Positions 42,778 through 55,759 are shown, counted from the first letter of the stretch. The stretch: 64,000 bases of DNA from Guadua angustifolia (GCA_036346375.1 CM070501.1:58898940-58962939); one strand, 5' to 3'. Numbers and translations: made by a program. The notes: a model not told the origin generated them from the sequence alone.

Positions 42778-43373
42778 CCTAGGGTTGCGTGTAGGCGCGA
42801 AGTAGAGGTTGGTCGAGGCGGCTGTGGCTATTCACAGTGGTGGCTGTTTAGGGTTAGGGTTCGAGTTATTGGAGACGTGGCGCGCATCGGGCCGTCCGCT
42901 AGAAGACATCCGGTGGTCTTCATCACTCGGAGGCATGAGGGGAGATGAGCCGTTGGATCGAGAATCCGACGGTCGAGAGTAAAAGGAAAAACTAGGGTTT
43001 TCACCGAATTGGTGGTGGGCGACAAGAACGTAGAGGCATGCGAGGGAACAGTGAAGGCCGGCCCGCACAGAAGGAAAAGTTTGTAAATTGATTTTTCTGA
43101 ATTAATAAATTCCATAAAATCCGAATAGACTTCAACAAATTCAAACAAATAGCAAATAAATTCGGAAAAATCCCCAAAAATACATAAAAATCAAATGAAG
43201 CACAAAGAACCCAATAAAAATATGAAATCATTAATTTGAAGTATATATTAATCCAATTAAATCCTTTTAACTTTTTGAAAACTCAAATTAAACTGAAACT
43301 AATTCGAGAAAATTTTCACGGGTTCGGATTTCGAAACTCAAGTCCAAGAATTCGAAAAATGGAGTGTTACAAA

Positions 43374-43382
43374 CCTCCCCCC
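43374..43382 (-). other. polypurine tract of element B
   Basis: GGGGGGAGG on the minus strand, directly before TGTAACACTCC of the 3' LTR. Confidence 0.7.
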
Positions 43383-43588
43383 TAACAAGAAATCTTGACC
43401 CCGAGATTTGGGACTAACCAGGGTAAAAGGTTGGGGTAGTCCGCTCGAAGATCCTCCTCGCGCTCCCAGGTGGCTTCCTCTTCCGGATGATTGCTCCACT
43501 GGACTTTCATCTTGTGATTCCTAGTTGATGTGCGAGAAATAGAGAAGACTTCTATTTTAATTTTAGGTAAGCAGATGAGAGATACCAA
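43382..43588 (-). pseudogene. C-terminal tail of a gypsy polyprotein in element B
   Basis: KVQWSNHPEEEATWEREEDL followed by RADYPNLLPWL is the well-known C-terminus of plant gypsy polyproteins. It ends just before the polypurine tract. No protease, RT, RNase H or integrase core precedes it. Confidence 0.8.
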
Positions 43589-44499
43589 TACTTTCTACAT
43601 ATCTCTTTTGTTTAAATAACTAGCATTGTTAATAATCTAATTTATATAGTGGTATGTGGTATGATTAGAATATTTGAGGTGAAAGAAAAGATGCATTGTC
43701 ATTAGACTTATTTGGGAAAAATCGAATGTTTAATATCAAGAAAGGTATTTAAATACAATGGTTGATCTGTATAATTCAACATTAGCTGATGAAATGAGCT
43801 GAGAATAAATGTCATGTCTAGTTGACCTTAAATTGGAAAACATGGTAGAGATAATTCAAGTATTGGGTTGAGGTAAGAGGATTATAAGATGATTCCTGGT
43901 GATTTAACTTGTTTGATCACTTTGGTAAACAAAGGGTTTTCATTTTCTTTGGATTTGAAAACTATGAAGGAATAAAATGTATAGACTCAAAAGATTGATT
44001 GCAGGAATTGAATACACAAGGGACGTACTCAATACCACAACAAGTGCCGGGTACAATCACATAAGAAAGATGTTTACGTTCAGAGCCTGATATCGAGGCA
44101 GGGGTTGTTCTAGACACTTGATGTTTTCTAGGTCTTTGAGATAGCTTGGAAATTATTGATGTTTTCCTTGTCGAGGTGAAGTAAAATTCTTCTTGGGTAG
44201 GGGTTGGCGAGGTATTCAAGTTCTTCTCGGTTGATACAAGTGACATTACCCATTTTATTTGAAACAACAGAAAGGTTGTTTGCTAATGATATAAAATGGA
44301 TGATCAGGAAGTGACTAGGATCAAAGAGTTGATCTTAAAATTAAACTTATACCATGGTAAGGTTCAAATACATAAGTATCATACCTAGCACTCGCTTTGG
44401 CGGTCATAAACTTCTTTCGTGGATTCATCTTTGTAGGTGAATGCCACGAATGATTGGATTAACATTTTGAGTTGGATTGATATATGTCTAAGGAAGTGT

Positions 44500-45440
44500 T
44501 TGTCTTCAAATTCTTGAGGTTGCCTTAGAGAATGTTGCGTAGCTTGTCGGGGTTGAGAATGAGGTGGAGTTTGCTTCTTGCTTAAGGCAACAGTTGGCAT
44601 AATACTTATGTTTTTCATAGCAAAGGCAAATAATATTTGACTTTCTGATATTTTTTTGTACTGGACAATTATTCATTGGTGTTATTAGAAAGGTGAATAG
44701 ATGACAATTGAGGTTGAGGATAAAGTTGAGCAGAATTCTTCTAGGACAAGCATCTTCGTTCAATCGCCCTTTTCTTTATCTGCTTCTTCGGGTGAACTGC
44801 TTCAGATTTTTTTTTCTTCTATTCTTGGAGTTATAAACTTGACTGCTGAAATTCTTGGTATGTCTATGTCTATAGGAGATATTTGTTCAGCTTGTGAACA
44901 TTGTTTAGGAATTTGGTTCTTTTCGTGACAGTTGAAGCATTCACACTTTTCTCATGATGTCATGTTCAGTTATTTGTATACTTAATATTATCTTGTGAAT
45001 TTCAATTTGTTGTTTCTCAAAACATTCTTTAGCCTAATGACTTTCTTTATCAGACAAGGAACATGCCATTGGGGATTACCATTTACTACTTTCTTAGTGA
45101 AGGTCGTTAGGATCAAGTGTTATTTCTATAATTCCTTAAGTGATATTTCTTGTGTGGCTGGTTTTCTTCCTCTTTTGATCACCAAATCTTGAGCAAAATT
45201 GTATTGGCGACTATCAGATCAAGGGCATTGAACTAGACAATAATCTTAACATTCACAAGGGTAACAAGCGATATTGCTTACAGGATATTTTCTAGGAGAA
45301 TGATTTCCTTCACAGCCGGAGCAATTGATTGCACTCTCATCAACAACATGACCTATTTCTCCATAGCGAGTGCGAGCACGAACTTCGGACTGACTGGGTT
45401 GACGATACTTCAAAGAACAATGTGTAGGTATCAAATAAGA
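44500..45440 (-). pseudogene. gag zinc-knuckle remnants in element B
   Basis: Two degenerate CCHC-like stretches: RYGEIGHVVDESAINCSGCE with following NHSPRKYPVS (45434-45246) and IICLCYEKHKYYANCCLKQE (44763-44506). Metal-binding positions are partly lost. The rest of the 43590-47218 interior has no recognisable domain and is AT-rich. Confidence 0.5.
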
Positions 45441-47218
45441 TATAGAAGTAGGTTTCTAGTTTAAACCATTTCCTTTTCTGATAGAAGCTTGCACCGCTAT
45501 TAGAAATATCTTATGCGAGTTTTAGAACGAAGGTGTGCATTTGGTGATTTGTTCAATTACGGTGAGCATTTACAACATGGTTCTGATTCTAACATTTTTT
45601 TTTGTGAACATTGAGAAAGTGGAGAGTTATGACGATTGCTATGTTGAGAGGAAGTGCTCTAGCTAAATACAACGGATTTGGTTGAACTATGATAGGATTA
45701 TCATTTCTTGGCAGTGGAGTGTCTTGCGGGGTTTCACGAATTAGATGAGGAGTGTTGGTAGTTTACCCGGAGAATCATTAGTAAGAATAAGCTAATTTAA
45801 AGAGATATAGAGTATGTTAAAATATTTGAGATGAATGAAAGGTTGCATCTCAACCAGAGTTATTTGGGGAGGACTGAAGGTCAATTATAAAGGCTAATTT
45901 AATTTTTTTTATTACTCATTACTTTAGTAGATGTATTAATGAATTGCGTCGCAAACATCCTGCAACAATATTTTTTTTTTAGAGTAAGGCTACTTAGATG
46001 GAATTCTGTTGGGTTACACGGCAACAATTTGTCCTTTAAAATCTTGTTTTAGGAAAGGTTTCTATGCGGATTAAGTAGTTTTTGGCTTGGGTTATAATGC
46101 AACGTTTCGTTCTTAAAAATTTCCTTAATTACATTTTTCTTATTAGGTAGGGTTAACTCATCGTAAATTTCAACCTAGTAGTTTAACATTCACGAGAGTA
46201 ACCCGAAAACAATACAAAAGATTTACAACAAAATTTCAATAACACATAAACAATATGTATACATTTTGCTTAGTATGTAGGAAGGGTATCTATGGTTTTT
46301 CTTCTACTTGCCGAATCATATATATTTCTGCATAAGAGGTTTACTATATCGCTAGAATAATATGTAGCTCGCATATTGCTAGCTTTTATTGTAGGCTATT
46401 AAACTTGAGTTTCTTTTAATTTTTGCACCACTTGTTGTGTTAGTATTCCAAGGCTTCTATGAAGTCGAAGAGGTTGTGATGCTTCGCTATCCCCATCTTC
46501 TTGAAGTTCTTGATATAGGCGTCATGATGTTCCGACTTGTTACGAGAATTCTTTTCAAAAGATTTGTTAAGTGGTTTTCATTTCTTAAGCAGAATAAGGA
46601 AAGAAATACTTCTAAAAGGGATAACTTAAGAGTGGAGAAAGAAAGTTCTATGAAAAGGAGATAACTTTGTGGAAGTTTTATAGAGATAAGAGATAAACTA
46701 TTTTATAATTTCTTAGTTATCCTATGGGTTAAGTTTTCCATATTCACACATAAGGACAACTTATTGTGAAACTTTAACCAAGAGGTTAAGTTTACACATA
46801 AATCAGTCCTGACATTCAAAATAAAGACCAATTTCAAATAGCGGAACATAACGACAACGTAAATTGCTCTATATAACTAGAGCGGAATAATATGCTACAC
46901 GTAAGGGCGCTTATCTTATGGTAGGTTCTAATATATCCTAATCTTCCGCCTCTTTCTGTTGGGGTGACGTTGTCTCTTCATGAAGTAAAATCTTCGTTGA
47001 TTGGAATATTGTAGAGGACCGTAAACTTAGGGATATTCCATGAGATAAGGTCAAATTTAACTTTTCAAAATAGTATTCCGAAAAGGGAAGAAATAAGATC
47101 CTAAGAGTAAGGTAAGAAGAGATAAACTATTAATTACCAGTTTGTTGATTTGATTTCAAAAATAGTTTTGAAATTCTAACGGCCATTCTATCTAGGGTTG
47201 CGACCTACAGTCGATATG

Positions 47219-47230
47219 GCTCTGATACCA
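47219..47230 (-). other. primer binding site of element B
   Basis: TGGTATCAGAGC on the minus strand, four bases inside the 5' LTR end, initiator-Met tRNA type as in family A. Confidence 0.8.
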
Positions 47231-47234
47231 CCTC

Positions 47235-50200
47235 TGTGGGGACCCGGATTACCAAATCCGAACCCTCCTGTGTTTCAACCGCGCTAGTCCAGGAACAGCT
47301 AGCGCACACAGCATACAGTGATGATAACACAGACATATCATAAAGTAAATAACAGTAATAAGCAAAAGAGTGTAACAACATAAACATCCATCATCATATT
47401 ATTACAAGTATGGAGCCTTACGGCTTAAGTGAAAATGTAGCAGCGGAAATGTAGAACAAAAAGAGCCAATCAGTGTGCCCACAGGCAACCGACTGGGGTA
47501 CGCTCCCTAGTAGATCGTGTCGTCCTCCTCTTCATAGTCTGTGGCACAGATGTCGAGCGGTGGATCGCAGGCCGTTGACGACCTCTTCTCCCATCATCAT
47601 CGCTTTATGGAATAAGCGGCCCTGCATGAAAAGCGAGGGTGAGTATGCAACATACCGCAAGTCTAGGAAACTTGATGCAAGTAACTAAATGCATGGCTTA
47701 AACAAAGGATGGCATAATGGTTCATTTGCATAACGCAAACATTAAAATTTAAATACAAGTAATACTTTAAATAAGCGACATTTAACAAAATGTAAATAGC
47801 ATAATTTATTAAACTTGAAATATAATAATTTCTGTGTTCCAACTACTGGTCGGCTCAACAGCCAAACTACATCCGGAGCTCTAGCAGCTCATGATCCCCA
47901 AACCACATTTTCATGTTTAAACCAAATCCATCATTTCCATTTTAAAACCAAAACCGAAAATCTACTATGTGAAAGCGTTCACGCTTGCCCTTATCCGTGA
48001 GCACACGGCTACTCAAGTAGTTTTAAGACTCTGCAGAAATGGTACACTTTACCCACACGACATGATCAAACCCTTGGCGCCAACGTATTGACACACTTCC
48101 TTTGGTGTGTCGGCAGGAGATCATGACAAGGCCTTTATAATGCATATACCGCTTCCGACTCACCGCTAAGGTTTCACATTGGTAGGCTACCCCCTTGATC
48201 AGAAGCCCCTCTTGCGCCTTGCAAGTACCCTCGACAAACCGCAAACCCAAATGGCGAAGTCAAATAACGATACATGCAAATTACTTAGCTGTGTCGTACC
48301 CATATAGACATGTGGTTGTCTTTGTATAGCATGGCCCAAGGTAACACACGACCGGTCCTTAATTGACTAGGGCGGACAATCACATTCCAAAACTTTGTGC
48401 ATCCCGCACCCGCCATTCAACCAATCCGCCCCGGTCTAAATCATTTTTCACTTTTAATTTCAAATTAATACCGGCAACACCAATTGCCATAATTTCCACA
48501 ATCCATTTTGAATCAAGAATGAAATCATTTCCATAATGGTAAGGTACCGACATGGTTAAGCATGGCTAAGCATTTTCTACCGTTCCCATAATACCAAAAT
48601 GATTAATATTAACAGTAATTAATTTTCCTAGGGTGTCAATGGTTGTCAACATGAATATCAATGTGGCATAACAATTTGGCAATTAACTAAGCATTTAAAA
48701 TGACATTAAAGTACAGTACGCAAATATTAAGCATGCAATAATTTAAAAAAAAAACAAAATAGCATTTCATAAATTTGGGTTCAACATGGTCAAGAGAGAC
48801 TTGCCTTCAGCCTCGCCCGCTGCTGCAACCTCCGCTGGGTGCTCCTCTCGCTCAACCGGTGCGTCGTCTACACGCGAAACACGCAAATCGAGGCAAAATA
48901 AATAAAACTGAAAATAAATAAAATTCAAAAATTCATAAAAATGATACCAACAGATAGATCTTGATTTTATATGAATTTAGAAATTTGAATCGTCCAAATC
49001 GGAGTTCGAACGGAGGAGAACGGGCTCTCGGAAGTTTAAATGGAGGAGAAAATCGGAGAAAATACTAGTGACACGTGTCGCTACGCGATTCGCTGGAATT
49101 TTCGGATTTTCCGGATTTATCAGCGATTAAACGGAATAATCCGTGTCACTGACATGCGGGCCCCATGAGTCATAGACTCGGTTCATGTGGACCGGGTTCA
49201 CAGAGGGTGGCACGAGGTGATGTGGCGCGACACGTGGCGCGACGTGGCAACACGTGACGGACACGCTAGTAGCTAGGGCCTACGTGGCGAGGACGTGGCA
49301 CTGATGTGGCTTATATGTGGCGACACATGGCTCACACGTAGATTAGGGTTGACGTGGCGACGCCAACGCATCAACCACGTGAGCACGGGACCTGAGGTGG
49401 CGCTGAGGTGGCTTAGCACGTGGCGCCACACAGATCTAGCGCATATGGTGGCGGCGACGTGGCTCATACGCGGCGTGATGTGGCCGACATGTGTGCCAGT
49501 GTGGTGACATGGCATAGAGGTGGCGTCTACACAGCGGACACCTGGCACTACGTGAAGAATGACTTGGCCGTTCTGGGCTCAGAGGTTTACCGAAGAGCTT
49601 GGCGCAGATCTGGCCGTGGAACGGTGATCCGACGGCGACAAGTTGATGGAGGGGGTCAACGGTGAGGCTGCAGCGCTTCATTGTCGGAGTTGGAGAAGAT
49701 GAGAAGCAAATCGGCGATGGAGTGTCGGAGCGATCAAAAGAGTTAGTGCCTTCGGTAGAGGTCGACGAGATGAATTCGATGGCACTGAAGATGGCGGCGA
49801 GGACTCACCGGTGGCGAAAACCACGGCGGAAGTGCAGCACGGTGAAGAACCCGGCAAGGCGATGAGTGGCGAGAGAGTGTGTCTCCGGCGATGAGAGTTA
49901 GGGAAAAATGGGCGGCGCGAAGAGGAGAACACGACACGCGAACCAGAGAGCATTTTTATAGCCTAGGGTTGCATGTAGAGGCGCGGAAGTAGAGGTTGGT
50001 CGGTAATTTGTCTTTATTCTGGTGATGCGGCGGTTTTTAGGGTTAGGGTTCGAGTTATTGGAGACGTGGCGCGCATCGGGCCGTCCGTTAGAAGACATCC
50101 GGTGGTCTTCATCACTCGGAGGCATGAGGGGAGATGAGCCGTTGGATCGGGAATCCGACGGTCGAGAGTAAAAGGAAAAACTAGGGTTTTCACCCGAATT

Positions 50201-50562
50201 GGCGGTGGGCGATTACTGCGAATGTGGGCGCATGAGGGAACGATGAAGGCCGGCCCGCACGGAAGGAAAAGTTTGTAAATTGATTTTTCTGAATTAATAA
50301 ATTCCATAAAATCGAATAGACTTCAACAAATTCAAACAAATAGCAAATAAATTCAGAAAAATCCCCAAAAATACATAAAAATCAAATGAAGCACAAAGAA
50401 CCCAATAAAAATATGAAATCATTAATTTGAAGTATATATTAATCCAATTAAATCCTTTTAACTTTTTGAAAACTCAAATTAAACTGAAACTAATTCGAGA
50501 AAATTTTCACGGGTTCGGATTTCGAAACTCAAGTCCAAGAATTCAAAAAATGGAGTGTTACA
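47235..50562 (-). repeat. 5' LTR of element B
   Basis: 3328 bp, partner of 40076-43371. Same TATA box (49953-49960), GTGGC array and conserved motifs. Confidence 0.9.
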
Positions 50563-51860
50563 AGTGGGCTCGGGACGAGGCTTTGACGCAGACGCACCGG
50601 CGTCCCGCGGGCACCCGTGCAAGCGAGGCCGGGCCGAGCCAAGCCACTCGAGTCGTGGCGGCCAGGTCTGCGGACCTCTCTCGGGCGTTCGCCCGAGCCA
50701 CCGTAGGGTCCAGACCGCTGCGTTACCTACCGGTGATTCCGTGCAAGACTGCGTGGCGTTCCCACCGGAGGTCAGACGCCGAGGCGGCCGACTCGAATCC
50801 GGCGGCGAGGGATCTTGTCGACAATGACCACACCCGGCGACTTTGTCGACCTATGGTGCATGGCGTACTCGGCGGCCTTCGTCGCGCGCGATGGGCGGCT
50901 CGGTTCAAGCCCTTGATCGGCGCTTCGACGGACCAAGAACCACGACGAGTTCTTGTCCATCTACTCGACCGCTATCCAGGCCGAGAGACGAGCTTCGTGA
51001 TGGCAAACTACCTCCGATCGTCTTTGGGCGGGGGCGCGAGGGCCTGGCTTTTAACCGAAACCTGGCTCCTTCAGTCGTGGCGCCAAATCGAGCGCCCTTC
51101 GCTCCAACTTTCGAGTTATTCTGGCGGCGGAAGGAGAAGGACTGGATCGTGTCATCAGGGTAAAACGAGCCGCTTCGCGACTTCGTGCGGCGATTCATTC
51201 GCACGAGAACTCGATCTCGAGCATTTCGGCGAGGCCGTCATCAAAGCCTTCAAGTTCGGGTCGTGATCGGCGCCTCACCGAGGACACAGAGATCACCTCG
51301 AGGCTCGGCGTCAACAAGCTTTTCCGCATGGCGGGCGGTGCTGTGATCGCGACGACGCCGGCCGTCTGCTTGGAACGCGACTACGATTAAGGTAAGCTTG
51401 GTCTAAACCAAGCGAGGCCGGCAGATCCAACTCGAGGGCGCCACCACGCACCACCTCAAGAAGCGGAAGCGTGATCGCGGGCGGCGGAGGTCTACCACGG
51501 TGATCGCTTGGCGGATGGCCAACGCGAGGTCCTCGAGGTCCGAGGTCAAGCACGGGAGGACTCCAAGCCTCGCCAAGGTCGTCCTCGACCTCACCAGGCG
51601 AATAACCAACCCCAGCAGGAGGGCCAACGACCCGGGCCCCGGCGGACCGATGCTCGGCCGCAGGGGGCCGAGGGGCGCACGGAATATGACGAAGCAAAGT
51701 TCTGCCTATTTCACAGGGCGGCCGGCCACGACCTGTGGGCCTGCAGGGCTTGGCAAAATAAGCTGGATGCCTTCTATGATGGGCGGGGTGAGATGCTCGT
51801 GCTCCCGAAGGATGACGACGGCAAGCGACAGGTAGAACGCCGTGGCGCGAACACGGCGAC
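50563..51860 (+). pseudogene. gag, second part, with CCHC-like knuckle
   Basis: Between frames one can read VMANYLPPIV, FGRGREGLAFN, APTFELFWRRKEKDW and LRDFVRRFIRTRT, the retrotransposon gag domain, with frameshifts at nearly every step. Further on (51685-51770) FCLFHRAAGHDLWACRAWQN has the Cys/His/Cys spacing of the nucleic-acid-binding knuckle in this lineage. Confidence 0.7.
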
Positions 51861-51866
51861 CTCGAT

Positions 51867-52652
51867 TTGGAGTTCGGCAAAGGCGGCGCGGATCGATGTC
51901 ATCTTCGGTGGCTCGTCGGCCTACGATCAGCGCGAGTCAAGGCCGCCGCACGGACCATCTACCAGGTCGCCGCTGGGAAGCCCGTTGAGCAGCCCTGCAA
52001 GTGGGCTGGGGCCACCGTCACCTTCTCTCCAGAGGACGCTCTCCCAGGTATGGCCCGAGACCTGAAGACCGCCTTGGTCGTGACCCCGACCATCAGCAAT
52101 ACCGCGGTCGATCGCGTCATGGTCGATGGCGTCAGCTCTCTTAACTTGCTGCAAGCAGGGGCGCTTGACCGGATGCAGATTCCCCGGTCGAAGGTCAAGA
52201 GCATCGCCATTCCCTTCTTCGGGATCGTACCCGGGAGCTCGACCATTCCCCTGGGGCAGGTGGTCTTGCCCGTTACCTTCGGCGACTCGGACAACTTCCG
52301 CACCGAGCTGGTCACCTTCGAGGTGGTCGAGGGCGACCTCCCGTACAACGCCATCCTCGGGCGGCCCGCCTTGGTCAAGTTCATGGCCGCCAACCATTAT
52401 GGCCACCGATGTATGAAGCTGCCTGGCCCCAACGGCATCATCACCGTGCGAGGCGATCTGCAGGCGGCACATGGATGTGAGACCAAGGCCTTGGCTCTTG
52501 CAGGCATGCTACCCCAGCGCGGTCCGGAGGCGACGACGAAGAACGCCCGCCAGAAGGCGGCGATCCGGCCAATGAGAACAACGAAAGGCATGCGCTCGAT
52601 GAGAGCGACCCGACCGAGTGCGTCCACGTCTCGAGCCGTGAGTCCCAAATAG
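51867..52652 (+). pseudogene. aspartic protease region of the gypsy polyprotein
   Basis: A long open stretch contains FSPEDALPGMARDLKTALV, then DRVMVDGVSSLNLL at the protease active site and LPYNAILGRPALVKFMA downstream, typical of plant gypsy polyproteins. The active-site loop reads DGVSS where relatives usually have DGGSS. It stays open for 261 codons, the second-best-preserved part of pol. Confidence 0.75.
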
Positions 52653-52839
52653 GAACTTCGAGCTCGTCACCTTCCTTCAGCGCAAACAAAGGTATATTCG
52701 CAGGAACCAGCGGACATGCGGCGTCGAGGTGATCGAGCACAAGTTGCGTGGGATCCGGCTCGACCATGCAGGCGCTTGAAGCTGCGCCGCTTCTCCCCGA
52801 GAAGGTCGCGATCATCAAGAGAACCTTGACAAGCTCTTG

Positions 52840-53480
52840 AAGGCGGTTTCATCCGTGAGATTAACTACTCGAAAGTGGCCGCCAACCCGGTCATCGTGCG
52901 AAGAAAGGAGGAAAGTGAAGAATGTGCGTCGACCATACGGGGTTGAACTCGGCTTGCCCGAAGGACAACTTCCCGTTTCTGCGCATCGACCAGATCGTCG
53001 ACTCCACCGCGAATGCCAAGATGTTGAGTTTCTTGGATGCTTACTCGGGATACCACCAGATCAAGCTGGCGGTCAACGATGAGAGCAAGACTTCCTTCAT
53101 CACGCCGTTTGGCACCTATTGCTATACGACCATGTCGTTTGGTCTGCGCAATGCGGGGGCCACATTTCAGCGTCTGATGACCAAGACTTTCGAGCCCCAG
53201 ATCGGGCGAAACCTTGAGGTCTCGTGGGCGACATCATCGTAAGAGCCCGCCGAGGCGACCACGTTCGCGACCTCGAGAAACCTTCGCCAACTGAACAGGC
53301 ACAAGATCAAGCTCAATCCCGAGAAGTGCGTGTTCGGCGCGGCGTCAGGGAAGGTGCTCGGCTACATGATCGGGGGCTCGGGGGTCGGCCCGAATCCGGA
53401 AAAGATTGAGGCAATCGAGAAGATGGCGCCCCCGACTTCGATCAAGCGGTCTGAGCCTCATCGGCGCATGGCGCCCTCAG
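52840..53480 (+). pseudogene. reverse transcriptase, active site destroyed
   Basis: MCVDHTGLNSACPKDNFPF, LDAYSGYHQIKLAVNDESK, TSFITPFGTYCYTTMSFGLR and NAGATFQRLM are classic RT blocks. At the next block, where relatives carry the YxDD catalytic motif, there is a frameshift and only VGDIIV-like text (about 53218-53240), so the catalytic Asp pair is lost. Text after it (NRHKIKLNPEKCVFGA) belongs to the RT thumb. Confidence 0.85.
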
Positions 53481-53502
53481 CGAGTTCATCTCGAGGCTCG
53501 GC

Positions 53503-54420
53503 ATGAGCGGGCTCCCATTCTTCCAAACTCTACGCAAGCACGGGGGCTTCGAGTGGACTCCAGAGGCACAGCGGTCCTTTGACGATTTGAAGGTACACCT
53601 GTCGTCCCCACCCCTCCTTACAATGCCACAACCTGGCGAGAGGTTGCTGCTCTACCTCGCGGCCACCACCTCTGTTGTCGATCTTTGTCACTGGTGGCGG
53701 GCAGGGTCTCAAAGAACACCCAATTTATTACGTCAGCGAGGTCTTGCACGGCCCGAAGGAGCGCTACCCGCAGGTTCAGAAGCTATTATATACTCTCCTC
53801 ATGGCTTCGCGCAAGCTCCGGCACTATTTCCAGGCACACTCCGTGGTCGTCCTGAGCAACTTCCCGCCGGGGACATCCCGAGAACCCGGAGGTGGCGGAC
53901 GAATCGCCAAATGGGCCATGGAGCCGGGCGGCGTTCGACGTCTGTGTCGTGGCTCGTGACGGCCATAAAATCGCAAGTGCTCGCCGACCGTGGTCGGCGA
54001 GCGTCGCATACCCGCTCCGAACTTGGTCGAAGAGGAGAAGCCACAGGTCATGTTCTTGACGGCTCAAAAGGTCCTTCAAGCTCGGGTGGGATCCTTATCC
54101 TTACCGCGGCGACAAGTTGAGGTACGTAATTTGTTTTGGCTTTCCAGTGATCAACAATGTGGCAGAGTACGAGGCCCTCCTGGCAGGCTTACAAGCTTGC
54201 AAGGCATTGGGCGTGCGCCGACTAGTCGTGAAGGGCGACTCCCAGCTCGTCATCAACCAGTTCAACAAGGACTACCAGTGCTCGGGAGATTCGATGGCAA
54301 AGTACCTCGCCGAGGTACGCAAGATGGAGAAGTGGTTCCAGAACTTGGAGCTCAAGCACATCCCCAGGAGGGACAACTCCAGTGCGGACTTCCTCTCCAA
54401 GCTCGGCTCCTCCGACGATG
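53503..54420 (+). pseudogene. RNase H region of pol
   Basis: EAQRSFDDLKVHLSSPPLLT begins the RT/RNase H connection. After several frameshifts the RNase H fold resumes at 54117 with NNVAEYEALLAGLQACKALG, LVVKGDSQLVINQFN and IPRRDNSSADFLSKL, including the conserved Glu and Asp positions. Confidence 0.8.
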
Positions 54421-54429
54421 ATATCCCAC

Positions 54430-55752
54430 CCGACGTCATCCTGGAGACGCTGGCGACCCCGTCGATCTCCGACCAAGAGTTCGTGCTCACTGTGGTCGAA
54501 GGTATCCCCTCCTGGGCCGAGGCCATTCACAATTTCCTTGCATGGGGCAACCTGCCACCCGACCCTGCCGAGAGGAGCCGGATCAAGCACCGGGCGAGTC
54601 TATACACGCTCGTCGAGGGAAAGCTCTACAGACGAAATGTCTCCGGCATCCTGACGCCGTGCATCTCCACGGAGGAGGGTAAGTACCTACTAAATAACAT
54701 CCATTCAGGCCTCTGCGGAGCACATTCTTCGTACAGGACGATGGTCGGCAAGGCTTTCCGCACGAGGTATTATTGGCGAACAGCGCTTCAGGATACTCGT
54801 GATATCGTTTGCACTTGCCGAGTATGCCAATTCCACGCCCGGAAGTCGCATCAGCCCTCCTACGCGCTCCAGACCATCCTGCTCGCCTGGCCCTTCTCGA
54901 CATGGGGGCTGGACATCCTCGGTCCTTTTCCTCAAGCAACCGGAGGAAAGAAGTTCCTGTTCGTCGCCATCGATACCTTCACCAAGTGGATAGAAGCTGA
55001 ACCAGTTTCGACCATAGCGCTTCTCGAGGCATTATTCGTTTCTTCCGCTTGTCCGTGGTCACAGTGCACGGGTTCCATGCAAAATTATCACTGACAACGG
55101 TACCCAGTTTACCAGTGAGTTGTTCCAGGAGTTTTGAGAGGAACTCGGCATCAAAATATGCTTCGCTTCAGTGGCTCACCCCCAGAGCAACGGAGCAGCG
55201 GAACGCGCCAACGGGCAAATCGTCCAGGGCGTCATGAAACGAGTTGTAGATGAGCTCGATCGCTACGGCAAGGCCTGGGTGGACGAACTCCCCACCGTCC
55301 TATGGTCTCTTCGTACCACGACAAGCCGAGCCACAGGGTCCACACCCTTCCAGCTCGTGTTCGGTACCGAAGCCGTCCTACCTCCCGAGGTTACGCTGGG
55401 CTCTGCCAGGGTCAGCTTGGTCGACCAAGTCGACTTCGAGCACGAACGGTCTCTCGACCTCACCCTCGCAGAAGAAGTAAGATGCCGTGCACTGCTACGA
55501 TCAACGCACTACCTGCAAGCTCTTCGCAGACATGCGTCTCGGTCGGTACGACCTAGGAAGCTCCTTGTTGGGGACCTAGCCCTGAGGCAAATTCAGGGCT
55601 CGTCCAGCACCAACAATTTATCCCCACGGTGGGAGGGTCCCTATAGAGTTGTTTTAACAGATCACACGGGGGCTTACCGGCTAGCGATGCCCGATGGCAG
55701 AGAGCTCTCTAGCTCGTGGAACATAGATCAGCTTCGGAAGTTTTATGTGTAA
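54430..55752 (+). pseudogene. integrase region of pol
   Basis: The zinc-binding HHCC part is at 54700-54840 (HSGLCGAHSSYRTM, CTCRVCQFHARKSH). The core follows: STWGLDILGPFPQATGGKK and FVAIDTFTKWIEAEP (first Asp region), then a frameshift, TDNGTQFTSELFQEF (second Asp) followed by an in-frame TGA, and AHPQSNGAAERANGQIVQG (Glu). A C-terminal open run ends RLAMPDGRELSSSWNIDQLR and a stop at 55752. DDE residues are visible, but at least one frameshift and one stop break it. Confidence 0.85.
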
Positions 55753-55759
55753 CCTCTAT

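Larger units (their letters stand above)
40076..43371 (-). repeat. 3' LTR of element B
   Basis: 3296 bp, matching 47235-50562 throughout but with many small indels. It contains a TATA box, the ACGTGGC-rich array, the CTCTGCAGAG palindrome and the GAGTATG stem-loop. Confidence 0.9.
40076..50562 (-). mobile_element. non-autonomous Ty3/gypsy element (family B) with 3.3-kb LTRs
   Basis: In minus orientation the 5' LTR is 50562-47235 and the 3' LTR 43371-40076. Ends are TGTAACACTCC and GGTCC(C/T)CACA. A tRNA-iMet-type primer site (47219-47230) follows the 5' LTR and a C-rich strand (43374-43382; GGGGGGAGG in sense) precedes the 3' LTR. The 3.9-kb interior has only gag knuckles and the last codons of pol, so it is a large-retrotransposon-derivative type. 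Flanking 5-mers are GGCGG and AGTGG, which differ by G-to-A and C-to-T changes. It sits antisense within the gag of the Tat-like element. Confidence 0.85.

Noticed and set aside
51927..52472. Minus-strand 181-codon ORF
   Set aside because: Shadow of the well-conserved protease frame on the plus strand.
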